Assembly: GCA_009760855.2 (NCBI GenBank)
Contig: WPIO01000026.1
Span: 1,458,001 to 1,522,000 of the forward strand
Origin: Cristatella mucedo
Taxonomy: Eukaryota > Bryozoa > Phylactolaemata > Cristatellidae
DNA: 64,000 nt
Direction: 5' to 3'
In this document: piece by piece, positions 19,370-53,344 of the stretch
Layout of the letters: each line of letters starts with the position of its first letter
Position numbering within the stretch: the first letter of the stretch is position 1
The notes under the pieces: generated by a model
The model's database searches: none
Told to the model about the DNA's origin: nothing
What the model saw: the letters and a program-made list of their open reading frames with translations, nothing else
Program-made: the position numbers and the translations under genes

Positions 19370-19985
19370 AGGGACATAAGTCCAGAGAGGATGCTGCCAC
19401 CCGGGGATGGACTGCCTGATCTTGTCCATCTTGCTGACAAAGAAGCTAGAGAAGCGATCAGCTAGATCGGAGGTCGGTAAAGTTTTCAGACTACTAGGTC
19501 ATTTCAGGAGGTCAAGAACGCACACCAGGCCAGAGGAAACCACGCCCACTCCACCCGCTTGGGGTGGGTGTAGCGGCTACGCCCACTTTATACTTCGAAA
19601 CGTGCGAAGCAAAATCAAGCACAATAACAGTTAGCTCTCAAATCAAAGCAAAACTCGGCCGACAGACGGTGGCCCGTGCCTCGAAAGATCGTTAGTCGGG
19701 ATACTCGTAATTCAAAGTACCTCTATATAGTGAAAGGAAAGAAAACCGCAAAAACTCAATTAGGCCGGATCCATCAATAAATAACTAGGGGGCCACTAGG
19801 CCGGACTGGAGCACTAGCAAGGCCGGATCTGGCCTAAAGGCCCGAAATTTGCCAACATGTGAGCTAGATCATCACAAGGATCACTAGGTATGGAGCCGTG
19901 CTAACTTGGGAGTGGTTAAGGAGATAGTTGATAGTAGACAGCATTTTTGGATTGAGCATGTGTGGTTCAACAAGTCAATAAGCAG
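19370..19985 (-). mobile_element. L2/CR1-like LINE, interrupted copy (part 2)
   Basis: Positions 19370-19470 and 19865-19985 align with consecutive parts of the LINE at 48840-49060 (shared agaagctagagaagcgatca and gcatttttggattg). They continue the element begun at 16560. About 395 bp of unrelated sequence containing repeated ggccggat motifs separates the two pieces. Confidence 0.7.
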
Positions 19986-20688
19986 CCACACAAACATGTT
20001 CATGTAGAGTATGCATGGCAAAACGTCGAAAAGAATGGGGGGGGGCAGCACAGCAACAGAGTGCACATTGCCACACACAACCAATATTAATGGAGCAATT
20101 ACAGTATTCACTACAGCTGCATTAGTGTAACCCGACTAAAAGCGCGACTTGGCAATCATTCTGCCTTTATGGATATAAATCTCATTTAAAAAAAATGCAT
20201 CGAGCCTTCAGCATTACGTGCTATCACAATCGTACGCTACAGGCTCATAGGTGCAAAGCTTTTTCGGTGATGTGTCTCAGTGGTGTGAGGCTTCAACGAG
20301 AGCAACGACAAAAAGAGTTTGCAGTCTACACAAAGATGAGTCTTGTGATGAGGACACACTGCCTCTCGGGGGAGGGATCTGACTCTGCCCTCTGGCACAT
20401 GTTGCTCAGTGCGAGGCATCGTTGCTCCGAGCAGCAAACTCTTTCCGTGCTATCGAGCAAGCACATCACACAGCCAGTATAGTGGCAGTACAGAAGATAT
20501 CGCAATAATCAATCAACAGACAATACAAAAGTGCCTACTGCATGAGCCGTAAGGGGTGTATGGGGATGTAAATTCCATCTACCAGGAGTAGGAGTAGGAG
20601 GTGGAAGAGAAGGGGGTGAAGTTGGAGTAGGAGAAGGTAGAAGAGGACGAAGTAGTGAAGTAGGAGTAGGTAGATCGATCCGGATTCT

Positions 20689-20690
<2 letters not shown>

Positions 20691-20763
<73 letters not shown>
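20691..20763 (+). repeat. (GA)n microsatellite
   Basis: A pure GA array of about 73 bp, preceded by an AGG/AGT-rich purine stretch at 20575-20670. It lies 3' of the last recognised PRC1 exon. Confidence 0.98.
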
Positions 20764-20765
<2 letters not shown>

Positions 20766-21344
20766 GGTGAATGGTACTGACAGCAAAGATAGTCAGGAGT
20801 AGTACGAATGGAAGTGCAAAACGACATGCCTTGGAAGCACCACAACAGTTCCATTTCTCCTGATCAAATTCAAGCTTTAAACTCTTTGAGAATGCATCCA
20901 AGTCTACGTTACGTCTAAGACACGATACAACTTGGACAATCAGAACGTCTGCCCACAAGTGCAGTAAAAGATAAACAGCACAAACTATACCCAGCAGCAA
21001 ACCCATTGTTGGGGAGTTGCCCCGGTAAAGCCCCCAGGAGGGGGAGTGTGATTTATACATATACTACTTATGCCACCATGACTAATCAAATGTGCAGCAG
21101 GAGCTCAGTTCGGGACGACATCACGGGTCAAGTATAATCACATGGCTCTCAAAATCAGACAGAATATCTTGAATAAATGGGGGGCTGCACTTGGTTTTAC
21201 AAAGGCGAGTCAGCCTTGTCAGACTCAATCTTTTACGCCACAAGCCCCAAACCGTGCTACGGCCAAGAAATAACGCACGCATGCACGTGCGGGCACACGC
21301 ACGCAGACAGAGATAGAGCAATAAAGAGAGAAACAGACAGATAG

Positions 21345-21349
<5 letters not shown>

Positions 21350-21413
<64 letters not shown>

Positions 21414-21440
21414 GAGTGGAGAGAGAGAGGAGAGAGAGAG

Positions 21441-21475
<35 letters not shown>
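21350..21475 (+). repeat. (GA)n microsatellite, interrupted
   Basis: A GA-rich purine array with AGG and AAAG interruptions. It ends about 90 bp before the last recognised exon of the PRC1-like gene, which is on the opposite strand. Confidence 0.97.
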
Positions 21476-21564
21476 CGACACGAGATCCCACGAAACCCCT
21501 CTCACATTATATCTTGTCTTCCTACAATCCTAGGCACGATGAAAGCGCTCGGACGCAGACTCAC

Positions 21565-41207
<19,643 letters not shown>

Positions 41208-41309
41208 CCACCGTCGGCAGCACGTGCCAGCACGGGTAGCCGGACGACACTTGAGCACGAGGAGGCAAAGGCCCGAGGCAAAGTTGTGATGGACGCAAGA
41301 AAAGTGAAA

Positions 41310-41600
41310 GTAGGCAGAGATGAAAGCAACTAAAAACGCACCTATTTATGACAGCATCTAGTGGGTCCCTGCGATTCGACCTTTATGTGATTATGCGTGC
41401 TGACGCTGTGCATGCTGCCACTAACCACAGTAACGTGCTGACCCTGTGCATATCATCCCTAACCATGTTATTCTTGCTGTTCATCGAGCATACTAGCACT
41501 AACCATTCGATCGTGATTCCTTTGCAGCAATTGTAAAGCACTTAGAAAGAGATTGAGTTCTATGTGGGCGCTATATCAAGTGTGTTATTATTATTATGGA
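41310..41600 (+). mobile_element. LINE 3' end with ATT tail, next to PRC1-like exon 1
   Basis: It starts with the last ORF residues (aaaaacgcacctatttatga) and has the 3' UTR phrases gctgacgctgtgcatgctgc and gattgagttctatgtgggcg, with an ATT tail at 41585-41597. It lies about 100 bp upstream of the first recognised PRC1-like exon. Confidence 0.85.
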
Positions 41601-41734
41601 GAGAGCAAGCGCAGAAGAGAGGCACGGCAGAAGAGAGGCAGCTAACCGTGCAATGCACTACACATGCATGTGCCTTATTTCCTTAGACAGTAGGATGCAC
41701 TGCCTGCACCAAGCCACCCGCCAGAACAGACAGA

Positions 41735-41875
41735 CAACGTAGCCCCCCAGGGTTAAGGTGCTCTCACTTCAAGACGCGAGAGTTGAGTCCTGCAGCAGGG
41801 GGGGGGGGCAATCCTTTACCGCCCACTGCACTGGCATGGTAGCTGCTTAGGCGCCATCAGACATGGTATACGTGA
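41735..41875 (+). mobile_element. SINE family 1 copy, degraded
   Basis: It has tagccccccagggttaaggt, a B-box relic (agagttgagtcctgcagcag), a G run, then caatcctttaccgcccactg, matching the 3' half of family 1. Confidence 0.7.
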
Positions 41876-41879
41876 GGTT

Positions 41880-42060
41880 GTTATAATAATAATACATTTG
41901 TATGGCACCCTCAAAGAGAACTGAGCTCTCTGTCACTAGGCACTTTACAGATTTGGTATAGAAAGCACTACCAAATGATTGGTGGTTACATCCGCAAGCA
42001 GCAGGCCTAGTGTAAGGCAAGTACACGCGCAGAACGAAGAAGAATCAATCACAAATCTTC
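41880..42060 (-). mobile_element. LINE 3'-terminal fragment
   Basis: On plus it reads ttataataataatacatttg, tatggcaccctcaaagagaa and aaagcactaccaaatgattg, the same subfamily as 18263-18600. Confidence 0.75.
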
Positions 42061-42119
42061 CGACTTTCACTCGGGTAAGGAATTTGAGTGCTTTAACCCC
42101 TGGCCTGCTGTGACCTCAT

Positions 42120-43390
42120 CATACAGCAGTCGCAGGTGAAGTCAAGCCGATGCTGGGGAGGTCAAGTGCGAGGTCAAACAAGCATGTCGCTATTCTAGCT
42201 GCTACGACCGGCCGGAGATGGCTGGCTGGAGCTGCAGCACAGCTGCTGGGCCGACGAGCCCGGCCGACGGCCCAGCAGCAGCTGTGCTGGAGCTGCGTCC
42301 GGGCGTCAGCTGGGCACGAAGGACACTGTGAGCCCAGTGCGGTTCGCCACGGCCAGCCGGTTTTCGAGCGCCAGCCTTGCTCGGGGGGGGGGGGGGCAAC
42401 AGTACGCCGAGCCCCCGAGACGCACGAGGCTCGCTCGCGGCGGCTGCGGCAGGCTCGGGGCTCTGCCAGTCGCCACCGCAAGGCCGCTCGTCGAGGACGC
42501 TGCAGGCGGGCGCCGCGAGCGGGTGCCGGCCCTACGCGTTCGGCCGTGTGACGCTAGCAGGCCAGCGCCGTCGCAGCGGCGGAAGCGGCACTCAGAAGGT
42601 GGACGCGCGCTGGCAGGACATTGTTAGCGCGAGTTCCAGCTAGCGCGTGGCTTAGAGCAGCCGGGACCAACGTGGATGACACCATCGAGTTCCGGAGCCC
42701 GACGGAACCGACAGCGATCAAGCACTTTCCTACTACGGCAGCGGAGACTGCAACCGCGGATGGCTCAGGCGCAACGGTAACTGCCAAGACCGAACGCTGG
42801 CAACGTCGCGTCAAATCGGGCGCAATGCACGAGCCAGACGCGGCTCGCTCGCTCGCTCGAGCTCATAAAGTCGGAGCTGGCCGTCGGCGGCAAACGCGCG
42901 CGGCGGGGCCGAGGCCGCATAAGGACCGCCGCGCGCGCGCGTTTCCGCTAGAGCGCCTTCCGACCGCGCTCACGCCACGGCACGGAGCGGCTAAACGCGT
43001 ACGCACCAGTTCGAGGCCATCTTCGCGGCCGAACAGCACAGAAATCCTGTTTAATAAACACGCCCAGTCGGATACTGCTGTATCGCGCTGTTTCGAAAAA
43101 TGTTATACTCCACACTATTGGCTAAACGCGGACCAATCGGCGGGCTGTTTCCGTTGGGCAAGCTGCCGGTTCCGCCCCGCCCCTCCCCCCACGTAACCGC
43201 GATGGTCTCGCCAGCCTTCCTTCGATTTGCCGCTCCGCTCTACGGAGAGCGGCTCTCGAAGATTCCGCCTTTTTACAGCCTCGTGCTCCCTCCGTAGCTC
43301 GGCCAGCGATACTTCTCGGGTGATTCCGAATTAGTCTCGCGCGCGCTTCAGCTCTAGCGACGAGTCGGCCCGAGGCCGGCGTGTCCTTCG
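42120..43390 (-). promoter_or_regulatory. CpG-rich island with CCAAT boxes, candidate PRC1-like copy A promoter
   Basis: The sequence is strongly GC- and CG-rich compared with its surroundings. It holds a TTCGAA (43092-43097) and two CCAAT boxes in opposite orientation (AGCCAAT as attggct at 43117-43123; CCAAT at 43133-43137). Paired NF-Y boxes with a CHR element are typical of G2/M genes, which include PRC1 in vertebrates (established knowledge). The assignment to the downstream minus-strand gene is inference. The island could instead serve an unrecognised plus-strand gene. Confidence 0.5.
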
Positions 43391-43564
43391 CAGGTTTAAC
43401 CTTCAGGCACGCACTAAGAAATATATCCATAACGAGAAATAACAGTTCTGGAGAAAAAAAGGGTAACTCGGTAATTAGTGCATTAAAGCGGCAACGCGAG
43501 AAGCGTATTTTCGCCTAAGCCGACCATCCGGTTTTGCCCAGTGGTTCAAAAGGTGCTCGCTCGC

Positions 43565-43692
43565 CTTAATGACCGAGGTCAAGGTGAATGCATTTGCTAA
43601 CTTGAGGTCGTGGGCTTTAGCCCTGTATCATACGTGGAGCGCGTGAGTAGAGATTAAGTTCTCTTAGGGCGCTATAAAAATTAATCATATAT
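43565..43692 (+). mobile_element. SINE family 2 copy
   Basis: It has aatgaccgaggtcaaggtga, a B-box relic (gtcgtgggctttagcc) and the LINE-like tail tagagattaagttctcttag then ggcgctataaaaattaatca. Confidence 0.7.
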
Positions 43693-43699
43693 TATATCT

Positions 43700-44960
43700 C
43701 GAAGCTAACGGCTGAATGGAAAGTCTATAGTAGGCTGGAAACGTCCGACGACTGCAGCCCGACGACTCAAAATCAGCCATTTCGAAGTGGCATTTGCCAA
43801 GCCTTGAGAGAAAGCTGCCAGATGCTGAGAGCATACACGTTGTCAAGGCCCTCGAAAGGCATTTGAAAGATCCACATCCACGGCTCTGCGGATTTGTACG
43901 ATTGCCATCTCGCTCGCGGTGATGCAGAGGTGGCACTTTTAAGCATGCACATGCACAGCGCCGTGGATCGTCTAAATAGCAGTGCCTGCGGGCGGCTTTC
44001 GGCTGATTAGGTTCCGCTTAGCTTGCTAGTTTCAATTTCCGCCATAGGAGGAGGGCTCGAACTGTTAACAAGAGTGGAGTAGAATGATACCGCACAACGC
44101 TGGGTACATAGGAGTGTGACGCAATTCCGTCGAAGACAAAAATACAAAAAAGAACCTGCATAACTTTGCGAGAGTATTGAGGTGCTAAATGGAACTGGTT
44201 TTTCTCGGGTATTTTACACGACGATTTCCGCGGGCACCCCATCGATGCGGTGTACAACAGAAAAGATTAGGTACCGTCAGAGAATCTCTTGGACACCAGC
44301 ATCGACCGAGCGTGCCCAGTGCACGAGGATAGATACAGGGAGAACACACCCAAGTCAAGCATTGCCATTGCTCAGAACGATTCGATAAACTACGCCTGAA
44401 TGTGCTCCTCGAACTCGCTGCCTTCGCTTTGCTGCTGGTGCCCGTAGGGGCTACAAGAAAGGCGACTATCGCAGCAGCCTATTTTCCAGGCACTCCCTAA
44501 GCATATGTGCGACTGGCAGCACCGATCGCGAAGAACGACAAAACCGCGAACGATCCGAGCAGCCAGTAGCGTAGCTCGACATTTTTCCAGAAGACACCGA
44601 GTCTTGACCTTTTGACTGCTAACTGCAGATGCCATGATCACCTCGATGCCACAACTAGAGTAAAGCCTGGCTACTGTAAAACCGTCTCCTTCACTGAAGA
44701 GCCACGAAGTCTAATGGAGAGCCTTAAAAAAAAAGATCTTCCTTACTAAATACACGATAGATTTTTCAGAGTATTTGGAGAGCTGCAGGCGCAAGTGGTG
44801 CACCGAGCTCGAGCAGTCAATCGTTTAATCGATGCTCCTCCGATAGGTAGCAGCTTTCCTAAAGCCTGACAAGATATAGTACAAAAGCAACTGAAAGTTC
44901 CTGAGCATTTCGTTGAAATGAAGGTGATGGTGTTCTCAAGCTGTAACTCATGGCTCCAAG
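43700..44960. other. region without supported genes
   Basis: No coding similarity or repeat family was recognised in either strand. Confidence 0.4.
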
Positions 44961-44964
44961 GCTT

Positions 44965-45130
44965 TTTAGGGCTGTGATAGCCCACGAGGTAAGGTGCTTG
45001 CTCCTAACGACCGAGATCGTGGATTCCAATCCTGTAGTGGGCGATCCTTTATTGCCAGCTGTGATCGGTGGTGACAGCCGCCAAGGTTCTTCTGCTGCTA
45101 TACAAAATGAGGTGTTAAATCAGCAAATAT
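44965..45130 (+). mobile_element. SINE family 1 copy, well preserved
   Basis: It reads ggctgtgatagcccacgagg, taaggtgcttgctcctaacg, a B-box relic (gtggattccaatcctgtagt) and gtgacagccgccaaggttct, ending gaggtgttaaatcagcaaat. Confidence 0.87.
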
Positions 45131-45134
45131 CTTT

Positions 45135-47390
45135 TTTCTTCCAAGTCTCAGTGTATCACCTAGCCTTACGAAACGCTGAGGAGCTGGGTATTCTGTGAGG
45201 TAGAACATTTTTCGGATTGGAGAGGTGCATCGATAGCAATACATGGTTTGCTCTTGTCTTCCATTTAATGCGCTGCTAGAGATTTGAGATCGTGGGCCTC
45301 TGTTTTAATGCCTGCGGGACTCACCACGTAATCACAACAGGCAAGACATGAATATAATAACTTACATATAGTCAAGGAAAATGTGGCTAGAAAGGAAATG
45401 GTCAAAATAATTAATTAAAGACCCTTCAATGCTTTGGCACAAGACTTAATCATTTTCATCGAAAGAAAATCTAAAAGCACAATACAAGTGCGACCAAAAT
45501 AAATAAATGAAAATAAAACAGAAACATTGGCTGAAGGCCTGTCGATCAAGACGGCTGTGTTCCGGATGACCGGATGGTTCGGCAGCTGAGACAGACCTTG
45601 CTGGGAGGCCCCAATGCCACATTGGCTTGTAATCCCTTAACTACGATAAAGTGGAGCTCTAATTCGAGCATTACGACATCCTCCTTCAATCTGGCCTCAT
45701 ATCGAATGACAGTCGCCATTGCTATCGCCTTCTACAGCATGCCGATGGCATCCTTAAGGTTTGCTGCTGGCACATGCTGGGCAAAGTTCCATGCTGCACT
45801 CACTAATCTGATCCTGGTCGTAATTTGCATATAAACCTACATCTGACATTGCGTGATGAGCACAGCTAGGTACCGACCGAACTGCCAGTATAAAAGCATG
45901 GACCCGAATTCGCTCGGGATGCCCTGGAAGTAGCTCATATTTTGACATTCAATTGGCTATTTTATTAACTAGAAAGGCTTGCAGTTAATCGTTGCCAGTT
46001 GCAGCCCACCGATTTTGGCAAGGCAGTGAGACCACCGTACATTCGTCGACGTAGCAATGCTTAACAATAAAAAATCGCTTTAGAAGCAAGACATGGTAAC
46101 GTCGAACAAACATTTGATCGTCCTACACGAACTAACTTCACGAAAACTAATAACGACGGCATGTAGAGAGCGATTTACGACTGCCTGCCTTCCAATATTC
46201 TCCGACAAAGCATAGTGTGCGCGTGGCAGCATGGCTGTAAAGTAATGTTCAGTCCGAAATGGACGTTCGGTGTCAGCGGGAGAGGGAGGCAGGCTCGAGA
46301 CTAGCATAAGTGAGAGCACTGTCTTCTGTGCACTGACGCATGGGCAGCAGCAGCACGGCAAAGAGATTCACATTCGTGCCGCTTCTGTGTATCGAGAGTC
46401 CGCTCGTCTTCCTCTGCGAACCGCTTCTGGCTCAGCACCTTCACATCGAAAGTCCGCAGTGGTGTCTTCTATGTCAAATACACCGGCGTTCCCGGAGTGA
46501 GCGTGCGCCGCCGCTGCAACGAAATTACGAACGAAGAGGCATTAAAGCCCACTTTTCTACTTGCTGTCTACCTTTGAGGAAAGGCTGCCAAGCAATGTCA
46601 GCTTCCACATCAGTAAAACCGTCGGTTAAGTAGCAGCTCGCTCACTTCTCGGTGTGCACACACGTGTGCAGCGCAGACGAGTCATGAGGAAAAATTGGAC
46701 AATGGCAGTCAGCTGGCCCGGGAGTGAGAGGGACGAAGTCAAACGCACAACATTTGATACCGAAGCCCAACGTCCAAATAAATTGCGGCGCTTTCGACCT
46801 CATCGATCCTAGCTCAGCAATGCTCCTATCGCCCTGATGCTAATCATAGCCTCCTCGCTCCTCCTCACAGTGCAAACCTAGGCCGAAGAAAATCCCAGGA
46901 ATCGATCACATCAGGAATCGGTAAAGACTTGTGAACGTGACCCAAACGAGAAGCTTAAGCCAGTCGAGTTGGACAGTTGGAGGCAGACCAGATTTGAAAA
47001 CGTAGCAGCACAGGCCCTCCAACGCTTGTATGATAAGCCATTGACGAACGTCAGCTGACAAATCGACCTTTACAGCAAAGCATAGAGCAAAGCACAGCAT
47101 AGCCAATTTCGGTGCCTTAAATAGCAGATAAGGTAAATGGATGAACAAGTAATGAGGAACTAGATCAATAAGTGTGACCTTCGGAACCGTTTCGAGTCCT
47201 TGCGACGGCTGACAGAGCTATGCAATGGCGATGAGACAAGAACGTTTCAGAAACGAAGAGAACTGAAACTGAAAGGAAACATCTGCAAAGAACCACTGCA
47301 AGGCTGCCTGAGGACAATCGTGTATACACAGGCAGCACTAAGTCTGTTGGCTAGGGCAAGCATACCGAAAGCAGCTTAGACTTTGAATTC
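45135..47390. other. region without supported genes
   Basis: Short open frames occur on both strands but none has motifs or splice context. I looked for carboxy-terminal exons of PRC1-like copy B here and saw none. Confidence 0.4.
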
Positions 47391-47394
47391 GCTT

Positions 47395-47485
47395 TAGAAG
47401 ACTCTCCTGCATAAAATCCACTTAGTCTTTGTGGTTATGTGGAGTTGCAGACAGAGGCGTATTACATTACAAGGGCTGGTTAAAT
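47395..47485 (+). mobile_element. TACAT-family LINE 3' tip
   Basis: It contains agactctcctgcataaaatc, gtctttgtggttatgtggag and ends in cgtattacattac. Only the last about 90 bp of the element is present. Confidence 0.65.
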
Positions 47486-48084
47486 TCAAACTAGATCCGA
47501 GTCCAGCCCAGGCACAGGCAGCAGAGGCCGCGTTTGGCAGGCGGGCGACGGCGCTTTCGCCCAAAGGCCGCAAAGTTCACAGCTAGACTAGATCCGACGA
47601 GCCTGTGCATAGCAGCACAGGCAGCCTGTTATGCTGATACCATGACGCCCGAGACTCGAGAGATATTTCTACTCGGAAAAAAGAAGCTCAGCTCGCTCGA
47701 CAAGGCACTCTTGCTTGCAACGAGGCACTCGGTTTCCTGTACTCCTGCACGGCCTCCGAGCACAGATGTACAACATAGAGCTGCTTAAAACTGATCTCTC
47801 TGCCGTTTGTCCATAGTGCGAGAGAAGCTCCTCTGACTATGTCCATCTCGATTGCAGTCCTCTGACTAAGCACGGTATAGCACAGTAAGCACCCTTGCCA
47901 ATATAGCCTCGTTTACTGCAGCTGTTAAACTAGCTAGAAATACTAAGCACAAGATCGAAAAAAGCGTATAATAAATCTGGACAGACTGACTGTCCATCGA
48001 CTGGCATTCGAGAATTCTAGTAGGTCATACCAATTCATCGTAGCCAAGGCAAGGTCTGGCGTCTATTATGCACAATCATGAACT

Positions 48085-48129
48085 GCTCATGTCGACCATC
48101 TTCCATCTCCTTAACTGCACCTAAGTCTG

Positions 48130-48215
<86 letters not shown>

Positions 48216-49315
48216 CTACCTCTGATGATCTTTGTCCATTCACGTCAATACTCGGGAGTCTCCCAACGAGATAGAACCTGAACCATTGCAGAGCAGTGCC
48301 AGTGATGCCCAGGCGAGATGAGAGGCACTCAAGAAGGATTTGGTGATCGATAGTATCAAAAGCTGCCGAAAGATCGAGCAAAACAAGCAAAGATACTCTA
48401 CCCATGTCTGCATTCCTAAGTAGGTCGTTGTACACCCGAAGCAATGCTGACTCTGTGGAGTGCTTAGCTCTAAAGCCAGACTGGAACTTACTAGCTAGGT
48501 TTGAAGTTTCAATATATGAATTCAGTTGGTCTGCCACGACTCGTTCCAGTGTCTTTGATAGGAATGGTAGAAGGGAGACTGGGTGGTAGTTGCTTAAGTT
48601 GTCTTGGTCTAGTGTTGCTTTCTTGAGTAGTGGCCTGACTACAGCTTTTTGAAAGGTGCTCGGACATGACCTGAGGCTAATGACATATTAATGATGTAAG
48701 TTCTGAATGGCAGCAGCAGATCAATGCAACGTAGGAGCAGGACAGTGAGAATAGGGTTCAATGGACTTGTTGTCTTCTTTGATTCGGATATGAACTTCAG
48801 GACGATGACACTGGTTACCTGCTTGAATGTAGACATTGAGGTGCTGCAAGGAATCGAGGTTCAGCATTCTAGGGGGGTGCTGCCATCGCAGGGATGGACT
48901 CCCTGATCTTGTCTATCGTCTGGACAAAGAAGCTAGAGAAGCGATCATCTAGATCATCACAGGGATCATCAGGTAAAGAGCTAACCTGGGAGCGGTTGAG
49001 GAGATGGTGGATCGTCATCGGCATTTTTGGATTGTGCATCTGTGATTCAACAAGGTCTTTATAGAAGCTAGACTTGGCCTTTGCTAGGATCGATTGGTAC
49101 CACCTACAGTAGTTCTTTTATGCCTGTCGATGGACAGTCAGTCCTGATCTTTTATATGTTTTTTTCAAGCTTACGCTTAGTTGACCTAGCTAGTTTAATG
49201 TCTGCGGTAAACCGCAGGCCGTCTGGGCGAGAGCGCACAGTGCGCTTAGTCAGTGATGCAAACTCGTCGAGCATGTTAACTAGCTTAACTCTTACACCAA
49301 AACGTTATACCTAGC
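48085..49315 (-). mobile_element. L2/CR1-like LINE, copy cut by a CT array
   Basis: Reading leftward from 49315: the DEFASLTK...PDGLRFTADIKLA linker, QVSSLPDDPCDDLDDRFSSF, SLASGHVRAPFKK (48680) and the RT core LLVLLDLSAAFDTIDHQILL (48370), to NGQRSSEV at 48215, where a CT microsatellite replaces the rest. The RT half with YADD and the 3' tail are missing. Confidence 0.88.
48131..48213 (+). repeat. (CT)n microsatellite
   Basis: A pure CT array of about 83 bp lying exactly at the broken end of the minus-strand LINE. Confidence 0.99.
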
Positions 49316-49379
49316 AAGTGAGTCCCAGTAAGTTTTTTTGAGTAAATTCTTTCTCTGTTACTTTATATTATTGTTTAGT

Positions 49380-50215
49380 GTTTCTGCTCATGGATGCTGA
49401 CTTAGAGTCTCTTGGCAGGTTCAGCTGGGTAGCTCGGAAGCTTTTGATAAATTGATCACTAAATCCCTCTCAAGTGCCAGTCTTCTCAACTTCGAATCAC
49501 ATGCTCTGTGTTACAGTGGTTTAAGCGACATGCAGTGGGAGACTTAAGAGTGATGACATCAAGCAAAAACGGTCATCCTGGTGAACCCTTGACATATGTG
49601 TTGCCCTAGGGATCAGGTACACCCCTTTTTTACAATTTACACTCCCCTGTTGCCGATATAATCGCCAAGCACAATTTAGGCTTTCATTTTTATGCTGATG
49701 ACATACAGCTGTACTCGTGCTTTGATCCATCCCAGCCCTCGAGCATGCGAAATCATCTCAAATCCCAGGCGTCGCAACTGCCACATAACAGCTCGATAAT
49801 CGTCACAGGCTACCGATATTCGAGCGTCATATTTTTAAGATTCTGTCACTCCTCTTGAAGATGTCTTGCCGACCTCCATTCTCTTGATCTGGAATACCTA
49901 TCAGGTATGCTTCACATCAGGCCTCCCACTGCACCACCAGCTCTTTTGACTCAGGTCAATTGGTTGTGCCCCCCTAGCTAACGCCAAATCCCCTGAAGGC
50001 CATGCCTTCAGTCACCAGGCTTACTAAGTTTCGAACTCAATACTGACTGACACCTGTCAACTCCTGATTTGATGGCGATCAAAAAACAGCTAAAAACCTA
50101 CCTGATCACCACAACAGCCTTTTCTCGGGTCTAAGTGCATTGTCCTTTGTATGCTTGTGCATTGCACAACTGTACACGTCGTGACTAAGGGCAGGAGAGA
50201 TAAGCTTTTATATAG
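49380..50215 (+). mobile_element. LINE RT and C-terminal fragment
   Basis: Positions 49675-49755 encode LGFHFYADDIQLYSCFDPSQ, the YADD region. Degraded C-terminal ORF text follows to about 50140, where acctacctgatcaccacaac resembles the ORF end. It is heavily decayed. Confidence 0.75.
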
Positions 50216-50744
50216 CCCCCCCCCCCGGTGAACTTGTCTTTTCCCATGAGGTTTTGACTGCTTACCTGTGTACGATTCAGTGTATATTTACTGACCAGCC
50301 GCCATACAAACGAGCAGTTCTGAGTGCATTCCGATGGGATACAATCGCACGCTTGTCTAAGCATCATGACGCTAGAGTGCTTTTACATGTTTGCCAAAGC
50401 AGAATGCTTTCCCTACTTGTCATTTCCACCAGGTTTTTGCTTCTCCTGCAGCAAGCAGCAAATCATTCTGAATATAGTGTGCTCCATTCACTCTCATGTC
50501 TCACTGCCCCTCCCCCTCAGCTTCCTTCATGTCCCCCTCCCCCTACCCTACCCCCCCAGTGTCTTATTCTTGTTCGCCTCACCCATGCGTTAGTTAGCAC
50601 TGCTGCTTCAGGGAGACTGGAAACACCGGTCGCCAGTCGATTTTTCTGGCGAGCGCTCAAAGGAAGCGCTGGCGGCTGGCTTGAGCGCGCCCAGGCATGC
50701 CGCAATCGTGTGCTCATGTTCGCTGTGGCGTGGCATTTGCTTAC

Positions 50745-52774
<2,030 letters not shown>

Positions 52775-53027
52775 CTGCAGCAGACGCGGCCACCGAATTT
52801 GAAGGACCCAAAAGAACGGCGCGACAGGGCGGCGTGCCTGTGCACATCGGGTCGGCAAAGGGCCGACCCGATGGGCCAAGCCGGACCCCCGGTAGCCAAC
52901 CGACCGACGTGCTCCCTCTGTGGCCATCGCACACTCAGGCAGGCTCTGGGGCCAAGTAGTGTGCCACGGAATGGATGGCCAGCCCGTGCACACGTAGGAA
53001 CGCCCAGCTTGAAACTGCCACAGTACT

Positions 53028-53340
53028 AATAATAACGAAACATTTGTACAGCCCACTAAGAGAACCAAATCTCTATCTAGGCATGCTACATATGCTGGAA
53101 GCACAAACGCCTCAACTGATTAACAACATGCACAATTTCAACACACATAAGCACATATAGGACAATATATATGGACAGATCAAGTGTGCAACATGTGAGT
53201 TTTAACTGTCTACCAAGCCTCAAGTCAGGAATGCTAAGATGTCAGTCGGTAATTAGTTCCAGAGGTTAGGGAACATTGGAACTAAAGGTAAGGTTGCAGG
53301 ACTTGAGGTGAGTTAAGATATATGACTTGAGTCAGAGGAG
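53028..53340 (-). mobile_element. LINE 3' fragment
   Basis: On plus it reads taataataacgaaacatttg, tacagcccactaagagaacc and tctaggcatgctacatatgc, a minus-orientation LINE 3' end running to about 53340. Confidence 0.75.
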
Positions 53341-53344
53341 CGGT

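Noticed and set aside
20509-21060. Membrane-protein-like minus-strand ORF as the terminal PRC1 exon
   Set aside because: The hydrophobic text (FALPFVLLLTIF) has no counterpart in PRC1. The only acceptor leads to a stop after one codon, and the ORF runs into a GA array.
42621-43196. 191-codon plus-strand ORF in the CpG island
   Set aside because: It is compositionally driven, has no motif, and overlaps promoter-like elements. I could not support it as a gene.
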